From Aporrectodea caliginosa (Eukaryota > Annelida > Clitellata > Crassiclitellata > Lumbricidae), in assembly GCA_020284085.1 (NCBI GenBank), contig JACEVL010000021.1, positions 262,501 to 326,500 of the forward strand: a stretch of 64,000 bases of DNA, read 5' to 3'. The translations under genes were made by a program, and so were the position numbers. The first letter of the stretch is position 1, and each line of letters opens with the position of its first letter. Under the pieces are notes generated by a model that was given only the letters and a program-made list of their open reading frames with translations, did not search any database and had not been told where the DNA came from. Positions 1-10,109 of this stretch are shown here, one piece after another.

Positions 1-98
1 TCGGCGTGAAACTTCGATTCAGCGTCCGCGCAGTAGTCGGGAGCGCCTCTGAGTAGAAATCTTGAAGGGGCCCTATAACAAGTGCTCATACATAGGCT
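1..98 (+). repeat. tRNA-derived SINE family A, 3' part
   Basis: This is the 3' body of a SINE cut by the window edge. It carries the block also seen at 18859-19078 (minus), 40355-40622 (minus), 56415-56632 (plus) and 59143-59350 (plus), including the GGAGCGCCTCTGAGTAGAAA core followed by a short GGGGC..CTATA end. It leads into a CATA microsatellite. Confidence 0.8.
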
Positions 99-134
99 AC
101 ATACATACATACATACATACATACATACATGCAT
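99..134. repeat. (ATAC)n microsatellite
   Basis: About nine units of ATAC/CATA at the tail of the SINE; such tails are typical of SINE 3' ends. Confidence 0.85.
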
Positions 135-486
135 ACGAGAAACACGCTGTCAAACAATTATTATATATATAATTATCGTAATCGTAAACTCGTAATCTCG
201 AAATTTCTACCCGGGATAGTGAAGTCGAGGAAACCAGCTAATTATTATTATGCACATGCTTTATTTAGGCCTATATCTCTAATGAAAGGTTTAATTTGTA
301 ATGTAACTTTACATTTCATCTTCATAGCATTGAAAATTATAACCAGGGACCACAGGTGAGAGATTGGGGACGAATGTTGTAAAATGTTTGTTAAACGCAA
401 GCTTCTAAGTAATGTCTCTACCGTTAAACGTCTTCAGATGCAAGGATTCGAAATGAATCTTCCTTAATGGCAGATCTGCAAACATC
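135..486. other. 3' flank of the PGRP gene, no further gene seen
   Basis: This AT-rich stretch follows the PGRP stop codon in the minus direction. It probably contains the 3' UTR. I see no conserved reading frame. Confidence 0.4.
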
Positions 487-618
487 TCAGCATTTACCGC
501 CCAGGTTCCCACCATAGTTCGGCCATTTCTGGATGAGGTTGAACAGTGCATCTCCCGGACATTTAGTAGGACATCCGTCTCTGTGACCATGCAGTGTATA
601 GTTGCCAGCAATCTTGCC
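487..618 (-). CDS. Peptidoglycan recognition protein, last coding exon
   Basis: Last exon of the PGRP gene, 43 codons plus TGA. The acceptor is a good TTCAG directly before the first codon, in phase 0, matching the phase-0 donor of the exon at 2809-3014. It encodes the C-terminal part of the amidase_2/PGRP fold: the GHRD motif supplies a zinc-binding His, and a CPGD motif five residues downstream supplies the zinc-binding Cys, with a Thr between them as in catalytic PGRPs. The protein ends shortly after the final helix (LFNLIQKWPNY) with a short Gly-rich tail and a terminal Cys. Retention of both ligands suggests an active N-acetylmuramoyl-L-alanine amidase rather than a binding-only PGRP. 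Confidence 0.9.
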   Translation of the reverse strand, partial: GKIAGNYTLHGHRDGCPTKCPGDALFNLIQKWPNYGGNLGGKC

Positions 619-639
619 CTGAATTACAGCATTCAGTCA

Positions 640-1275
640 AATAACTCAATACTGCTACGTTTCCTATAACCATACCACGTTGTTAAAAACGGCGGAATGC
701 CCTCCTAGTAATTGTTATGCATACATGCTAGACAGAGAAATGGTGTTCATGGCTCTGCAATACTAAGTAAATATGTAAGAATATTCTTTATTGAGAAGTA
801 CTTGCAAACGCACAGCACTGTACATGGCAAGATTAATACATTCAAACAATCAAACAAATTTATATATAGGCCTACAAGCAAAGAATTGAATGGGAGAAGT
901 TAATGTATATCAGAGGAACCTAGGGGAGGAAGAGTTAGGTCTATGGTCATAGAGGAAAAAATAAAGAACTTAAATAGACTGATCTAGGGAAAACATTGTT
1001 TATTTGTATAGCATCCGGGCAGGGAAACATTTCTGAGTCATATCTATGGCAAATAATAATCTGACCAATAACATCCGGCTAATAAGTCTCGGGGAATAAT
1101 TTCTACGTTTAAAACTTCCAGGCTGTAACCCCATTGACAATAATAAAGAGAACAGCACCTCAACTTAAAATTATCACCCAGGTGTAACAGATTCTTATTA
1201 AGCTATTACTTCTTACTATAATAATTATATAGTTTTTTTATGTAGGCTATGCCTACAGCATTATGTCTGTTGTTA
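640..1275. other. PGRP last intron, proximal part
   Basis: Non-coding intron sequence. Positions 765-835, read on the minus strand, match the LINE-like 3' end at 20750-20820 (the shared core includes CTCAATAAAGAATATTCTTA), so a short retroelement tail sits here. Nothing else is recognisable. Confidence 0.5.
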
Positions 1276-1289
1276 ACACAAAACGAATA

Positions 1290-1404
<115 letters not shown>

Positions 1405-1654
1405 GTGATCTATGCCTATGAAGAAAGTATTTGTCAATTTGTTGAATATTCCAAATAATTTAAATGCAAAATTGAAATAAAACATAAGTCCGCTAGTAAG
1501 AAATATAGTTTAATTTCGTGCACATAATATTATATCTCGGTGTTTGCATTCAAGGACGATTTTCAGGATTCTGGCATTGTCGTTAGCATATCATTTTTGT
1601 TTGACAGTCAAGTAACGTGTTCCGCCAGTTGTTCAATTATTAGGCCTATATGCA

Positions 1655-1950
1655 ACTGTTATCACGCCGGTATCTATTGCACAAGGCATCGTCCGATGGT
1701 GCATCAAACTTAAGACGTGATCAGATTATAATCCTGCCATTCGACATCCTATCCCTAGGTCTTCATTCACCACACGGACGAGACCGCATCGTGCACAACG
1801 CAAGCGACATGTTCAATACAAGAGTACAAAGAGGAAGACTATGGTGGATATGCAATTTGAAAGATGTAGACCTAAGTGTTAATTTGCAAACGAGGTGAAG
1901 CGACTGAGCGGAAGGAACAGAAACAGGGAGAGAACTTTAAAATCTAGGTC
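1655..1950 (+). repeat. Segment paralogous to 16360-16473 plus 18374-18445
   Basis: Stretches around 1672-1705 and 1825-1945 align with 16370-16400, 16418-16473 and 18374-18440, including a shared reading of the type RG.LWW..NL. In the copy at 16.4 kb the segment is split by a piggyBac-like element at a TTAA. Here the corresponding TTAA at about 1880 is empty. Confidence 0.6.
1728..1815 (+). pseudogene. Inverted fragment of the PGRP exon inside a PGRP intron
   Basis: This plus-strand stretch matches part of the sense sequence of the PGRP exon at 5030-5212 (which is minus strand), from the IRHPIP region through HHT to the CTTQATC region, at roughly 80 percent identity by eye. Two exact stretches are CCATTCGACATCCTATCCC and TCGTGCACAACGCAAGCGAC. 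Small indels break the frame, and there are no splice sites or flanking exons. It lies between the last two exons of the same gene in opposite orientation. The paralogous segment near 16.4 kb lacks it, so it looks like a later insertion. Confidence 0.75.
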
Positions 1951-1972
1951 AACAATAGAAAAAACTCCTTAA

Positions 1973-2571
1973 CCCTTTCCCGCCCGAATTGTTTTTTGGG
2001 CCATATCTGACATATATTTATATATATTTTATATATATTTTATATATATTATATATACATATTATATATTATATACATATTATATATTATATATACATAT
2101 TTTATATACATATATTATATACATATTATATATATAATAATATATATAATATAATAATAATATAATATAATATAATAATAATATAATATAATATAATATA
2201 ATATATATAATATACATATTATATATTATATATACATATTTTATATACATATATTATATACATATTATATATTATATATACATATTTTATATATATGACA
2301 TAGGGATGCTATATTTATTATCTAGTCTGTACAGTTCAATGCCTCCCATTAGTGGCCATATCTGGCTAGTCTGGGCGGCAATAATAATATATATAATATA
2401 CATATTATATATTATATATACATATTTTATATACATATATTATATACATATTATATATTATATATACATATTTTATATATATGACATAGGGATGCTATAT
2501 TTATTATCTAGTCTGTACAGTTCAATGCCTCCCATTAGTGGCCATATCTGGCTAGTCTGGGCGGCAACGGG
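1973..2571. mobile_element. piggyBac-like MITE with TTAA target duplication
   Basis: TTAA occurs at 1969-1972 and 2572-2575. Just inside are inverted termini CCCTTTCCCGCCC and (reverse complement of the right end) CCCGTTGCCGCCC, which match at 11 of 13 positions. The interior is extremely AT-rich (ATATAT-type), with an 80-bp subterminal block duplicated at about 2306-2380 and 2488-2567. There is no transposase. TTAA plus CCC termini is the piggyBac signature. Confidence 0.75.
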
Positions 2572-2808
2572 TTAACGAGGAACAGTTCTAGACAATCAGA
2601 TTACCTCGCTGAGTAATAATAAGTCTGAGGATTAAGGACTGATTTTGAACAGCATGGCTAATTCAGTGTTCTACACACTATGATTTCCAATTTGAAACAG
2701 CGGACTCGAACCGTTCTTCGTCGAATTTTGGAACCAGAGAGCAGCCAAATAGACTATCGAAATATCACTCTCCAGATTAGATTGCAGTAGATACTACTAT
2801 TTGTTTAC

Positions 2809-3014
2809 CTTGCAGACTCCACATGCTATTAGTTTCTGCACGGTGTTGACGGCAGCATCGTTGGGCACTCTATTCATGAAGTTCCCGAGGACCGCTATAC
2901 CGAGTGAGACTGGGTTCCACTTTTTAGCGTGGGCTCCCTGCACATCCCATCCTCGCCCTTCGTAGGCATTTCCGTCCTCGCCGACGAGAAAGTTGTAGGC
3001 GATGTCGGCCCAAC
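2809..3014 (-). CDS. Peptidoglycan recognition protein, penultimate coding exon
   Basis: The 206-nt exon has an AG acceptor (CATTAG) and a GTAAAC donor after AAG. It starts in phase 1 and ends in phase 0, joining cleanly to 5030-5212 upstream and 487-618 downstream. It encodes the PGRP core: [12 protein letters not shown] (its Tyr is the third catalytic or ligand residue of the amidase class), YEGRGW, GAHA, then a [10 protein letters not shown] strand and a helix ending LIACGVCK. All hallmark blocks of the family are present in order and without indels. Confidence 0.93.
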
Positions 3015-3031
3015 CTAATGCAGCAAATTTT

Positions 3032-3155
3032 GAGAACCATTATTGTGCTTTAAATGGTGTTCATCATTATCATTATCATCTTTAGTCATCATCAACAATA
3101 TAATCATCATCGTCACCATCATAATCACCATCGTCATCATGGCTATCAGATTCAT
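3032..3155. repeat. Left copy of a direct repeat flanking a transposon-like block
   Basis: About 120 bp, starting TTGTGCTTTAAATGGTGTTC and rich in CAT triplets. It recurs nearly identically at 3986-4100. The two copies flank the block at 3225-3965. Confidence 0.85.
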
Positions 3156-3224
3156 TGGCGCACATTTTGAGGTAAACATCATGGTGGTAGCCCACGCCAT
3201 TCAACAGTTATACCCGATATACCC

Positions 3225-3965
3225 GAGGCACCAGGGGGGTGGATACCACCCCCCCTAGTTTTTTGACTGTAGCTTATTGACTATTCTTCCTATAAGAGAA
3301 ACAAATATACCATTCTTTAGAGGGAATGTAGGGCTTCATTTGCATACTTAAATGTTTGTCTGTTGAAAACCGGAAGTGATCAAAATAAATAATAATACGC
3401 GTAATCTGTGTGAAAATGGCTGAATGGAAGGACTCCCCCATTAGTTTTTTGTCTGTAGCGTATTTATTTATCTTCCTGGAAGAGAAACAAATATACCATT
3501 CTTTAGAGGGAATGTAGGGCTTCATTTGCATACTTACATGTTTGTCTTTTGAAAACCGGAAGTGATGAAAATAAATAATAATACGCGTAATCTGTGTGAA
3601 AATGTCTGTATGCAGCATCACAACGTAAACCGATATATATGTATGGATAATATATGTATATTTATGCATATATAAACATGTGTAGGGGGTGTATATGTGT
3701 GTATCTTGGATACATATATCAGTTTCAAAGCACATAATCGTACATTTGTTTATCTAACAAGTACAAAATATACGCAATAATATAAAATATCGCTAATTAT
3801 CGGTTCCGATGTTAAAAATTATGTAATTTCGAGGTGCATTCACATAATGTACAACTAAATATACCATTTTGTGCAGAATTGAATGCTGAATCCATTGCTG
3901 TATTACAAGTTATGATATGTGAAACCAAACTCGAAATCCAGGGGGTAACCACCCCCCTTGGTAGT
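3225..3965. mobile_element. Unclassified repeat element, copy 1
   Basis: The block begins and ends with C/G-runs of mirror type (GGGGGTGGATACCACCCCC near 3236 and GGGGGTAACCACCCCCC near 3940). It contains two head-to-tail copies of a roughly 180-bp unit (3258-3425 and 3440-3605). Its right half is repeated at 21865-22310, which also ends in a GGGGTGGTAACCACCCC palindrome. No transposase was found. The palindromic ends and dispersed copies suggest a non-autonomous mobile element inside the PGRP intron. Confidence 0.6.
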
Positions 3966-3985
3966 GCAGCATGTTTTGAAAAGCT

Positions 3986-4100
3986 TTATTGTGCTTTAAA
4001 TGGTGTTCATCATTATCATTATCATCTTTAGTCATCATCAACAATATAATCATCATCGTCACCATCATAATCACCATCGTCATCATGGCTATCATCATCA
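3986..4100. repeat. Right copy of the 120-bp direct repeat
   Basis: Second copy of 3032-3155; the CAT-rich run extends to about 4150. Confidence 0.85.
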
Positions 4101-4159
4101 GCAGCAGCCTCAGCAGCAGCGACGTCATCATCGTCACCATCATCATCATGTTCTTCATT

Positions 4160-5025
4160 TCATTTTTGTTTGTGTCTTGTCTTGTTCACCTCGTGCTACT
4201 AGCTGTTGTTGTTCTCGAACTTCCTCTTAGTCTTCTTCTTTAATTGGTAAGAGAAGTTTAAACAGTGCTACACAAATATTCCGATGTACGAGCAAATGAA
4301 ATTGGCCATAGTGATTTTGTTAGTCATCACTATTGAGTCTTTCACTAAAGTTCGGAGGCTTGGTGCAAATAATTATAAGAAAATACTTTAATAGGGTTTT
4401 TCACGCTGCAAATGATATGCATTGCATAGGCCTGCGAATCAGCTGTTATTTTATAGCCTACACTGCTACACACAGATAAAAAATTAATACTATTTAATAA
4501 TCCTTCATTTAGGATACTTTCAAAGTTGCAGACGTGTATGGAAATACTGCATGTTTGGCAAAAAATAATAACGAATTAAGCTCTTTGGTAACTGTAAGCG
4601 TATTTGAAATGCGCAACGATGGGTCGAGCTTCTCGGCTTCTCTCTGTTTCTCTCTGACTGATCGTGTGCTGCTGTTGTCAAGGCGCCCTTGTAACGGCAT
4701 GGGCTGTGTTACGGCGCCATAGAAATATTATTGTCGGCATTTTTAAAATTATTATTATTACTCGGCAGCTCTAGTAAGAAATATTTGCGCGCATACGCCA
4801 TAGAACTATCGTTGTTAGAACGTTTGAAAATAGACCTATTGTCTTGGCATTAAACGTTTTTAAAAACTGATTATTGGTACTGAAACTATAAGGCCTTATT
4901 TACAACACTGATTATTATGAAGAAAAATACTGATTATTTGCTGATTATCAATCAATCAACTTTATTTATTGTTCACCGCTTCAATTCAGTGTTTACATGT
5001 AAAGACAGTTAATAATTATTTATAT
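4160..5025. other. PGRP intron, no recognised element
   Basis: AT-rich intronic sequence between the exons at 2809 and 5212. I found no conserved reading frame or clear repeat. Confidence 0.5.
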
Positions 5026-5029
5026 CTAC

Positions 5030-5212
5030 CATTAGTCGTTTGGTGATCGGTCTGGATTTGTTTCACTATACGTGAACAAGTCGCTTGCGTTGTGCACGAA
5101 GCGCCCTTGGTGTGGTGAATGAAGACCTTTGGGATAGGATGTCGAATGGCAGTGATGGCTTTCGGTGCCTTGGCTCCCCAGTCCGCTCTGCTTACGATGC
5201 GTGGACAATCCC
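5030..5212 (-). CDS. Peptidoglycan recognition protein, first PGRP-domain exon
   Basis: This exon opens the PGRP/amidase_2 domain, a secreted or surface protein class that binds bacterial peptidoglycan and, when the zinc ligands are kept, cleaves the amide between muramic acid and the stem peptide. It encodes DCPRIVSRADWGA (typical PGRP start), then HPIPKVFIHHTKG with the first zinc-binding His, then a Cys pair (CTTQATC) and a helix ending DHQTTNG. The acceptor is TGTTTAG and the donor GTAGAT; it starts with two bases of a split codon and ends in phase 1. Joined to 2809-3014 and 487-618 it gives a full domain of about 170 residues with all expected ligands (His, Tyr, His, Cys). The upstream exon at 6881-6977 ends in the matching phase, so the domain is probably the C-terminal part of a larger protein. 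Reading upstream of the acceptor is intronic. Confidence 0.93.
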
Positions 5213-5404
5213 CTAAACATACAGTAGGACCACCATGACTGTGCTTCATAATCGCTAAGTCCGAATTGCTTAAGCGTCTTACAGAAACTATCTCGAAGGA
5301 ACCGCGTTTTCACATTCTATCATTCGATTTCATTTTTAGTCATACAATACAAAGCACACTGAATTTGGTAATTCTACCATTATAAACGTCGGTAGTCACA
5401 GTAG

Positions 5405-6400
5405 TAGAAGTGTTGGTGATGGTGTTTGTGGTGTGGTGATGGTGTTTGTGGTGGTGGTGATTGATTATGATGTTTGTGGTTGTAATGGTGTTTGTGATGG
5501 TGGCGGTGTTTGCGGTGGTTGTGGTTGTGGTGGTGGTTGTGTTGGTGGTGTTTGTGGTTGTGGTGGTGATAGTGGTAGTTGTGTTTGTGGTGGGGGTGGC
5601 GCTGTGGTTCCTTTTGTGGTGGTGGCGATTATGGTAGAGGTGTTTGTGGCGGTGCTGGTGGCGTTTGTGGTGGTGGTGGTAGTGGTTATTTTGGTAGCGG
5701 TGGTGTTTGTGATGGTGGTGATGATGGTGTTGGTGGTGTTTATGGTGGTAGTAGTAGTGGTGTTTGTGACGGTGATGCTGGTAGTGGTGCATGTGGTGTT
5801 TGTGGTGGTGGTGGTGTTTGTGGTGGTGGTGGTGTTTGTGGTGGTGATGCTGGTAGTGGTGCATGTGGTGTTTGTGGTGGTGGTGTTTGTGGTAGTGGCG
5901 ATAGCGGAAAGAGTGTTTCTGGTAGTGATGTTTGTGGTGGTGGTAGTGGTGGTGTTTGTGATGAGGTGGTATTAGTGTTTGTGATGGTGGTGATGGCGGA
6001 AGGGGTGTTTGTGGTGGTGGTGGTATTGGTGATGAGGTGGTATTGGTGTTTGTGGTGGTGGTGGTGATGGCGGAAAGGGTGTTTGTGGTGGTGGTAGTGG
6101 TGGTGCTTGTGGTGGTGGTATTGGTGTTTGTGGTGGTGGTGGTGATGATGGCGGAAGGAGTGTTTGTGGTGGTGGTAGAGGAGGTGTTTGTGATGAGGTG
6201 GTATTGGTGTTTGTGGTGGTGGTGATGGCGGAAGGGGTGTTTGTGGTGGTGGTAGAGGAGGTGTTTGTGATGAGGTGGTATTGGTGTTTGTGGTGGTGGT
6301 GATGGCGGAAGGGTTGTTTCTGGTAGTGGTGTTTGTGGTGGTGTTTGTTGTTGTGGTTTTGTTTGTAGTGGTAGTGTTTGTGGTGGTGGTGGTAATGTTG
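5405..6400. repeat. GGT-rich minisatellite with higher-order repeats
   Basis: Roughly 1 kb built from GGTGTTTGTGGT-type words, with a longer unit of about 60 bp (GATGAGGTGGTATTGG... and GTGATGGCGGAAGGGGTG...) recurring around 5960-6300. The open frames on both strands (poly-Val/Gly or Pro/Thr/His) follow from the repeat and are not taken as genes. It lies in the PGRP intron between 5212 and 6881. Confidence 0.93.
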
Positions 6401-6504
6401 GTGTTGTTAGTAATTGTAATCGTAAGCTTCAAATTTCTAAAGCGCCTCTATACAGCTGAGCGCAGGACACTTGCTTATTCACGAGGTAGTAGTAACAGTA
6501 AGAA

Positions 6505-6720
6505 GTAAAGTAAGTAAGTAAGTATATTCTTTATTAACCAATTGCTAATCGCACTTTGGTGTACAGACATCTTATTAACACAGTTAAAAGTATAAAGTAT
6601 CCTGACTATAAACGTTTTTCGCATTAAGTAAATTAGTGACAATATCCCATAATAAACCAACAGCACCTTGGTGCAAAATCATTATAGTCCCGCATATACC
6701 TAAGAAGTCAACCAATGATG
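6505..6720 (-). mobile_element. LINE-like 3' tail, minus orientation
   Basis: Read on the minus strand it ends GGTTAATAAAGAATATACTT followed by (ACTT)n. The same terminus occurs in plus orientation at 8590-8675, so these are two 3' ends of one LINE family in opposite orientations. Confidence 0.65.
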
Positions 6721-6880
6721 ATTAGACCCTATATATCATCCTAGTGATGAAAGAGTAGCAGAAGTATTGGTAGTAGCAGCAATAGTAGTATGTCTGACTG
6801 TAGTGATAGCAGTAGCAGTAATAATGATGGTAGCTCGAATTTCTCGACATCTTTCCATAATAATACTGTGCAATTCATAC

Positions 6881-6977
6881 CTTGCTGGTGCCACATCGCA
6901 TTCAATGGTTCATTTTCAGGTATACTAGCAACCAGCATTTTATTACTGGAAAATTCTCGGATTGCTTCTAGGTTATT
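6881..6977 (-). CDS. Probable upstream exon of the PGRP gene
   Basis: Open 97-nt segment with donor CAAG|GTATGA and an AG acceptor (CGTTAAG). Read in phase 0 it encodes about 32 residues beginning NNLEAIREFSSNKMLVASIP and ending NAMWHQQ. Its phase-1 end fits the exon at 5030-5212, giving Gln-Gly-Asp-Cys at the join. The composition is that of a globular protein (helix, then strand). I do not recognise the family. Support comes from splice signals and phase rather than homology. Confidence 0.6.
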
Positions 6978-7084
6978 CTTAACGTCATGATAGTTAATTC
7001 ATGATTAAAATTAATTAATTCTTTGTACCTGTATTGCTGTTCTAATTTAACTCAATATTAAAGTGATAATACTGTGTAGTTTAC

Positions 7085-7131
7085 AAACCGCAAGGCGAAG
7101 TTGTTACTGGCAAAGTCCAAACTGGCGTTGT
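7085..7131 (-). CDS. Possible mini-exon of the PGRP gene
   Basis: This 47-nt open segment lies between an AG (TTTACAGAG) and a GTAAAC donor. Its phases (1 in, 0 out) are compatible with the exons at 9115-9316 and 6881-6977. It encodes DNASLDFASNNFALRF. Nothing else supports it; it is short enough to be a chance match. Confidence 0.35.
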
Positions 7132-7229
7132 CTCTGTAAATATAAATATAGATGTAAGTCTCCCAGACTTGGCAGAGCACCGCACAAAAGACTAGCTTAT
7201 AGACCTGCGCTACATGAAATCAAGTCCGC

Positions 7230-8612
7230 GTAACCGTGGGGCTTCGTCTGTAAGCAGGAACATGACTCTTTTGGCCCACTGGTCAGCAAGGCTGTACGCC
7301 TTGGCTTCCTACCCAAATCTTTCCCCAACTTTGAAGAACTCTGTAAAAAAGCTGAACAAGACCTCTTTAGAAACATCTTAAAATCTTCGACCTACTTCCT
7401 ATATCCATTGTACTCGCCATGACCTGCGCCCATGCGCACATAATCGTGTTCTCTCTAGATATGACAGTCTGTCATGTCACTCATCTGTACAGCTGTTGTC
7501 TGCTGTCTTTGATGAGGTACAGTCCTGGATGGCATCAAATAAACTGCTCCTTAACCCATCAAAGACTGAATTTCTGCTACCACAGCAACTTAAAAATTTT
7601 GATCGGCTTAAGTCATTGAAACTGGGTGACTCAATTGTTGAGCTGGCCGATGCTGCACGCAACTTAGGTGTTGTTTTTAATTCTACCATGTCTCTCACTG
7701 GCCGTGTAAACAGTAATTGTAAGTAATCCTATATGTTCATTAGCGACATACGCAGAATTAGGCGTTATGTGCCCATGTCTGCAAGATATTATCTCTGGCA
7801 AATGCATTGGTTTCCAGTCGCCTAGACTATTGTAACGCGCTTCTTACTGGTATCAATAAATCAAACATGCTGAAGCTGCAGAGGGTTCAGAACTCTTTGG
7901 CTAGAGCCATAACTAATACATCCAAATATGAACATATAATCCCTCTGCTTAAATCTTTGCATTGGCTTCCTGTTCAGCAAAGAATTCGTTTCAAACTTTG
8001 GATCATAGTCTATAAAACTGTCAACTCTGGCCAACCACGATATTTAAAATCAGTTCTTATTCCCCAGACTTATCATTATTCAATGAGATCATCTGATCAT
8101 CTTTGAACTGTTCTTGGCGAACGAGCTTTTTCAGTATCTGGACCTACTTTTTGGAACTCTCTTCCTGTGTCTGTACGCTGTGCTCAGTCGCTTGTGTCAT
8201 TTCGTTCTTGGTTGACAACTTAACTCTTTGAAATTGCTTATCCACCTTAGGCTGCCTCTCTGTCTCTTACGGACTGATCTTTTGGATGTTGACCTGATTA
8301 CGGATTGTTTTGATGCGCCATCGGTTGATGCCTTGTGCATTAGACACCGGCGCAATAGAAGATGCTAATTACAATTACAGTATGACTCCCTCACCAGGCG
8401 CGGTTTCTTGGCAGAGCATGCTGTGCAGTTACACTACTGGTTTCTAGTTGACTGTACTTTGTTCTCCTAATTTTCGTCTCTTTGCAGCAATTATTCTATG
8501 TAAAGCGCCGAGTGTTCGCTTGCGTCTAATAAATAACACACTTACTGACACACTTACCACTTACACACTTACCAGAGTGCTGTTTGGCAGCTGGTTATAT
8601 TAAAGAATATAC

Positions 8613-8674
<62 letters not shown>

Positions 8675-8675
8675 C
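7230..8675 (+). mobile_element. LINE retrotransposon 3' portion, reverse-transcriptase remnant
   Basis: Frames at 7496-7726 and 7807-8106 encode the C-terminal part of a non-LTR reverse transcriptase: SWMASNKLLLNPSKTEFLL (the RT LN..KTE motif), SSRLDYCNALL (thumb), and KSLHWLPVQQRIRFKLWIIV. Frameshifts and stops separate the pieces, so it is dead. The segment at 7230-7440 reads like a further retroelement piece. The 3' end carries a CTTA microsatellite. The sequence type fits CR1/L2-like LINEs. It sits inside the PGRP intron in antisense. Confidence 0.85.
8612..8675. repeat. (CTTA)n tail
   Basis: About 16 CTTA units forming the 3' tail of the LINE fragment. Confidence 0.95.
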
Positions 8676-9114
8676 GTTCCATGATGTTTAGTCTGTTTCT
8701 CTGCTAGGTGAGAATCCGGTTATCAGTCTTTGGAAGTAGCACAATGCTACGTTGGAGCCTGGAGGTCGTTGGTGATAGTGGACACGGTGTGGAATGGAAC
8801 TAGGACAGGATGCCTTCAAAACTTTAATGTACCGCCTTCAGTTAAGTGCTGAAGAACAGAGGATTTGAGGGGAATAATAGCAGACATTAACAGCCGAGAG
8901 ACAAGCTATGAAATTTGTTAGTAAAGTGGTTTGAAATTTGTTTGAGTCAAATCTCCAGAATTCTCTGACTTGCGAGGTGCTGCCTTCTTCTTGTTGAGCA
9001 AACCTCCTTAATTAACCCTATATACTCGGTCAGTTGCAATGGTTTCCTGTAGAATTTAAAATAAACATAAACGTGACCTGTCTGACAAATAATAGACGAG
9101 AATGACCTACCTAC

Positions 9115-9316
9115 CTACAACAACTAGTATCTCCTTACATCCCTTCAAGCAGTCTGTGATATTCTGGTAAAAGGGTCGTTGGACTGAGCCACAGTACACT
9201 ACTGTCATGTCAGGTGCTGCGTGCTTCTTACTCCGTATTGCCTCCACCAAGGAATTGAACTGACTACCAATAAACTGATAAACGAACACTTTCTTCCTTC
9301 CAGAGACGCCACAACA
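9115..9316 (-). CDS. Probable upstream exon of the PGRP gene, unknown domain
   Basis: Open segment of about 67 codons, beginning CCGVSGRKKVFVYQFIG and continuing through PDMTVVYCGS to CLKGCKEILVVV. It ends at an AG|GTAGGT-type donor inside a short GTAG repeat (end at 9115 chosen for phase 1). The acceptor is either TAAG before the first Cys codon (start 9316) or CAG ten bases upstream. The pattern suggests alternating strands and helices with four to five Cys residues, consistent with an extracellular fold. I do not recognise the family. It may instead belong to a separate gene. Confidence 0.5.
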
Positions 9317-9392
9317 CTTAGGCCTACTGTTAGACACTGGGTTTCAAACATTTGCACATCTAGACAAGTTTTCGTAATAATACAAATGTAAC

Positions 9393-9647
<255 letters not shown>

Positions 9648-9778
9648 GCATTAATAGCTAGAAACCTGTGCCTATCAATTAAAAAAGTTATTTCGGTTTA
9701 AAAAAACAGGTGCAATCACAATTGGATCATCAAATTTAAACTAGAACAACGCACAGTTTGACTTTCGAAGTAGCCTAC

Positions 9779-9971
9779 CTTGGCCAGTTACAGAAGGTGT
9801 CATTGTAGTTGTAGTAGGTGTGGATGTAGTTTCAGAAGGAGTTGTCGTGGTAACAGAAGGCGTCGTCGTTGGTACAGGAAGAGTCGTTGTAGTTTCGGAA
9901 GGTGTCTGTGTAGGGATGATAGGTGGCTCTGTTGTGTCGTCAGATGTTGGTTGTGTAGTTTGGGGAGGTGT
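9779..9971 (-). CDS. Thr/Pro-rich mucin-like exon
   Basis: The minus strand reads 64 codons of Thr/Pro/Ser repeats (units like TPSETTTT, TPSVTTTT, TPSETTST), preceded by an ACATAG acceptor and followed by a CCAAG|GTAGGC donor. Such segments are O-glycosylated stalks or linkers in secreted and surface proteins. Its phase-1 donor does not match the acceptors visible for 9115-9316, so either a small exon is missing or the true junction differs. The same frame continues Thr/Pro-rich upstream of an in-frame TAG at 9972-9974. The plus-strand frames here are complements of the repeat. Confidence 0.55.
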
Positions 9972-10109
9972 CTATGTTATGGTGATGTCCAAAGTTGTGA
10001 AAACCTGTGAAAATGGATCTTCAGTACCATCTGACTCTTCTGTAACAGCTGGAGGAGTGGATGAGTAGCATATTAAACTCATTCATTCATTCATTACGAA
10101 GAAAAAGAA

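Noticed and set aside
5032..5313. Alternative 93-codon minus frame over the PGRP exon
   Set aside because: Out of frame with the PGRP motifs.
5340..6510. Long Val/Gly-rich and Thr/His/Pro-rich frames on both strands
   Set aside because: The GGT minisatellite is open in several frames at once. No start context or splice support, and composition is purely repeat-driven.
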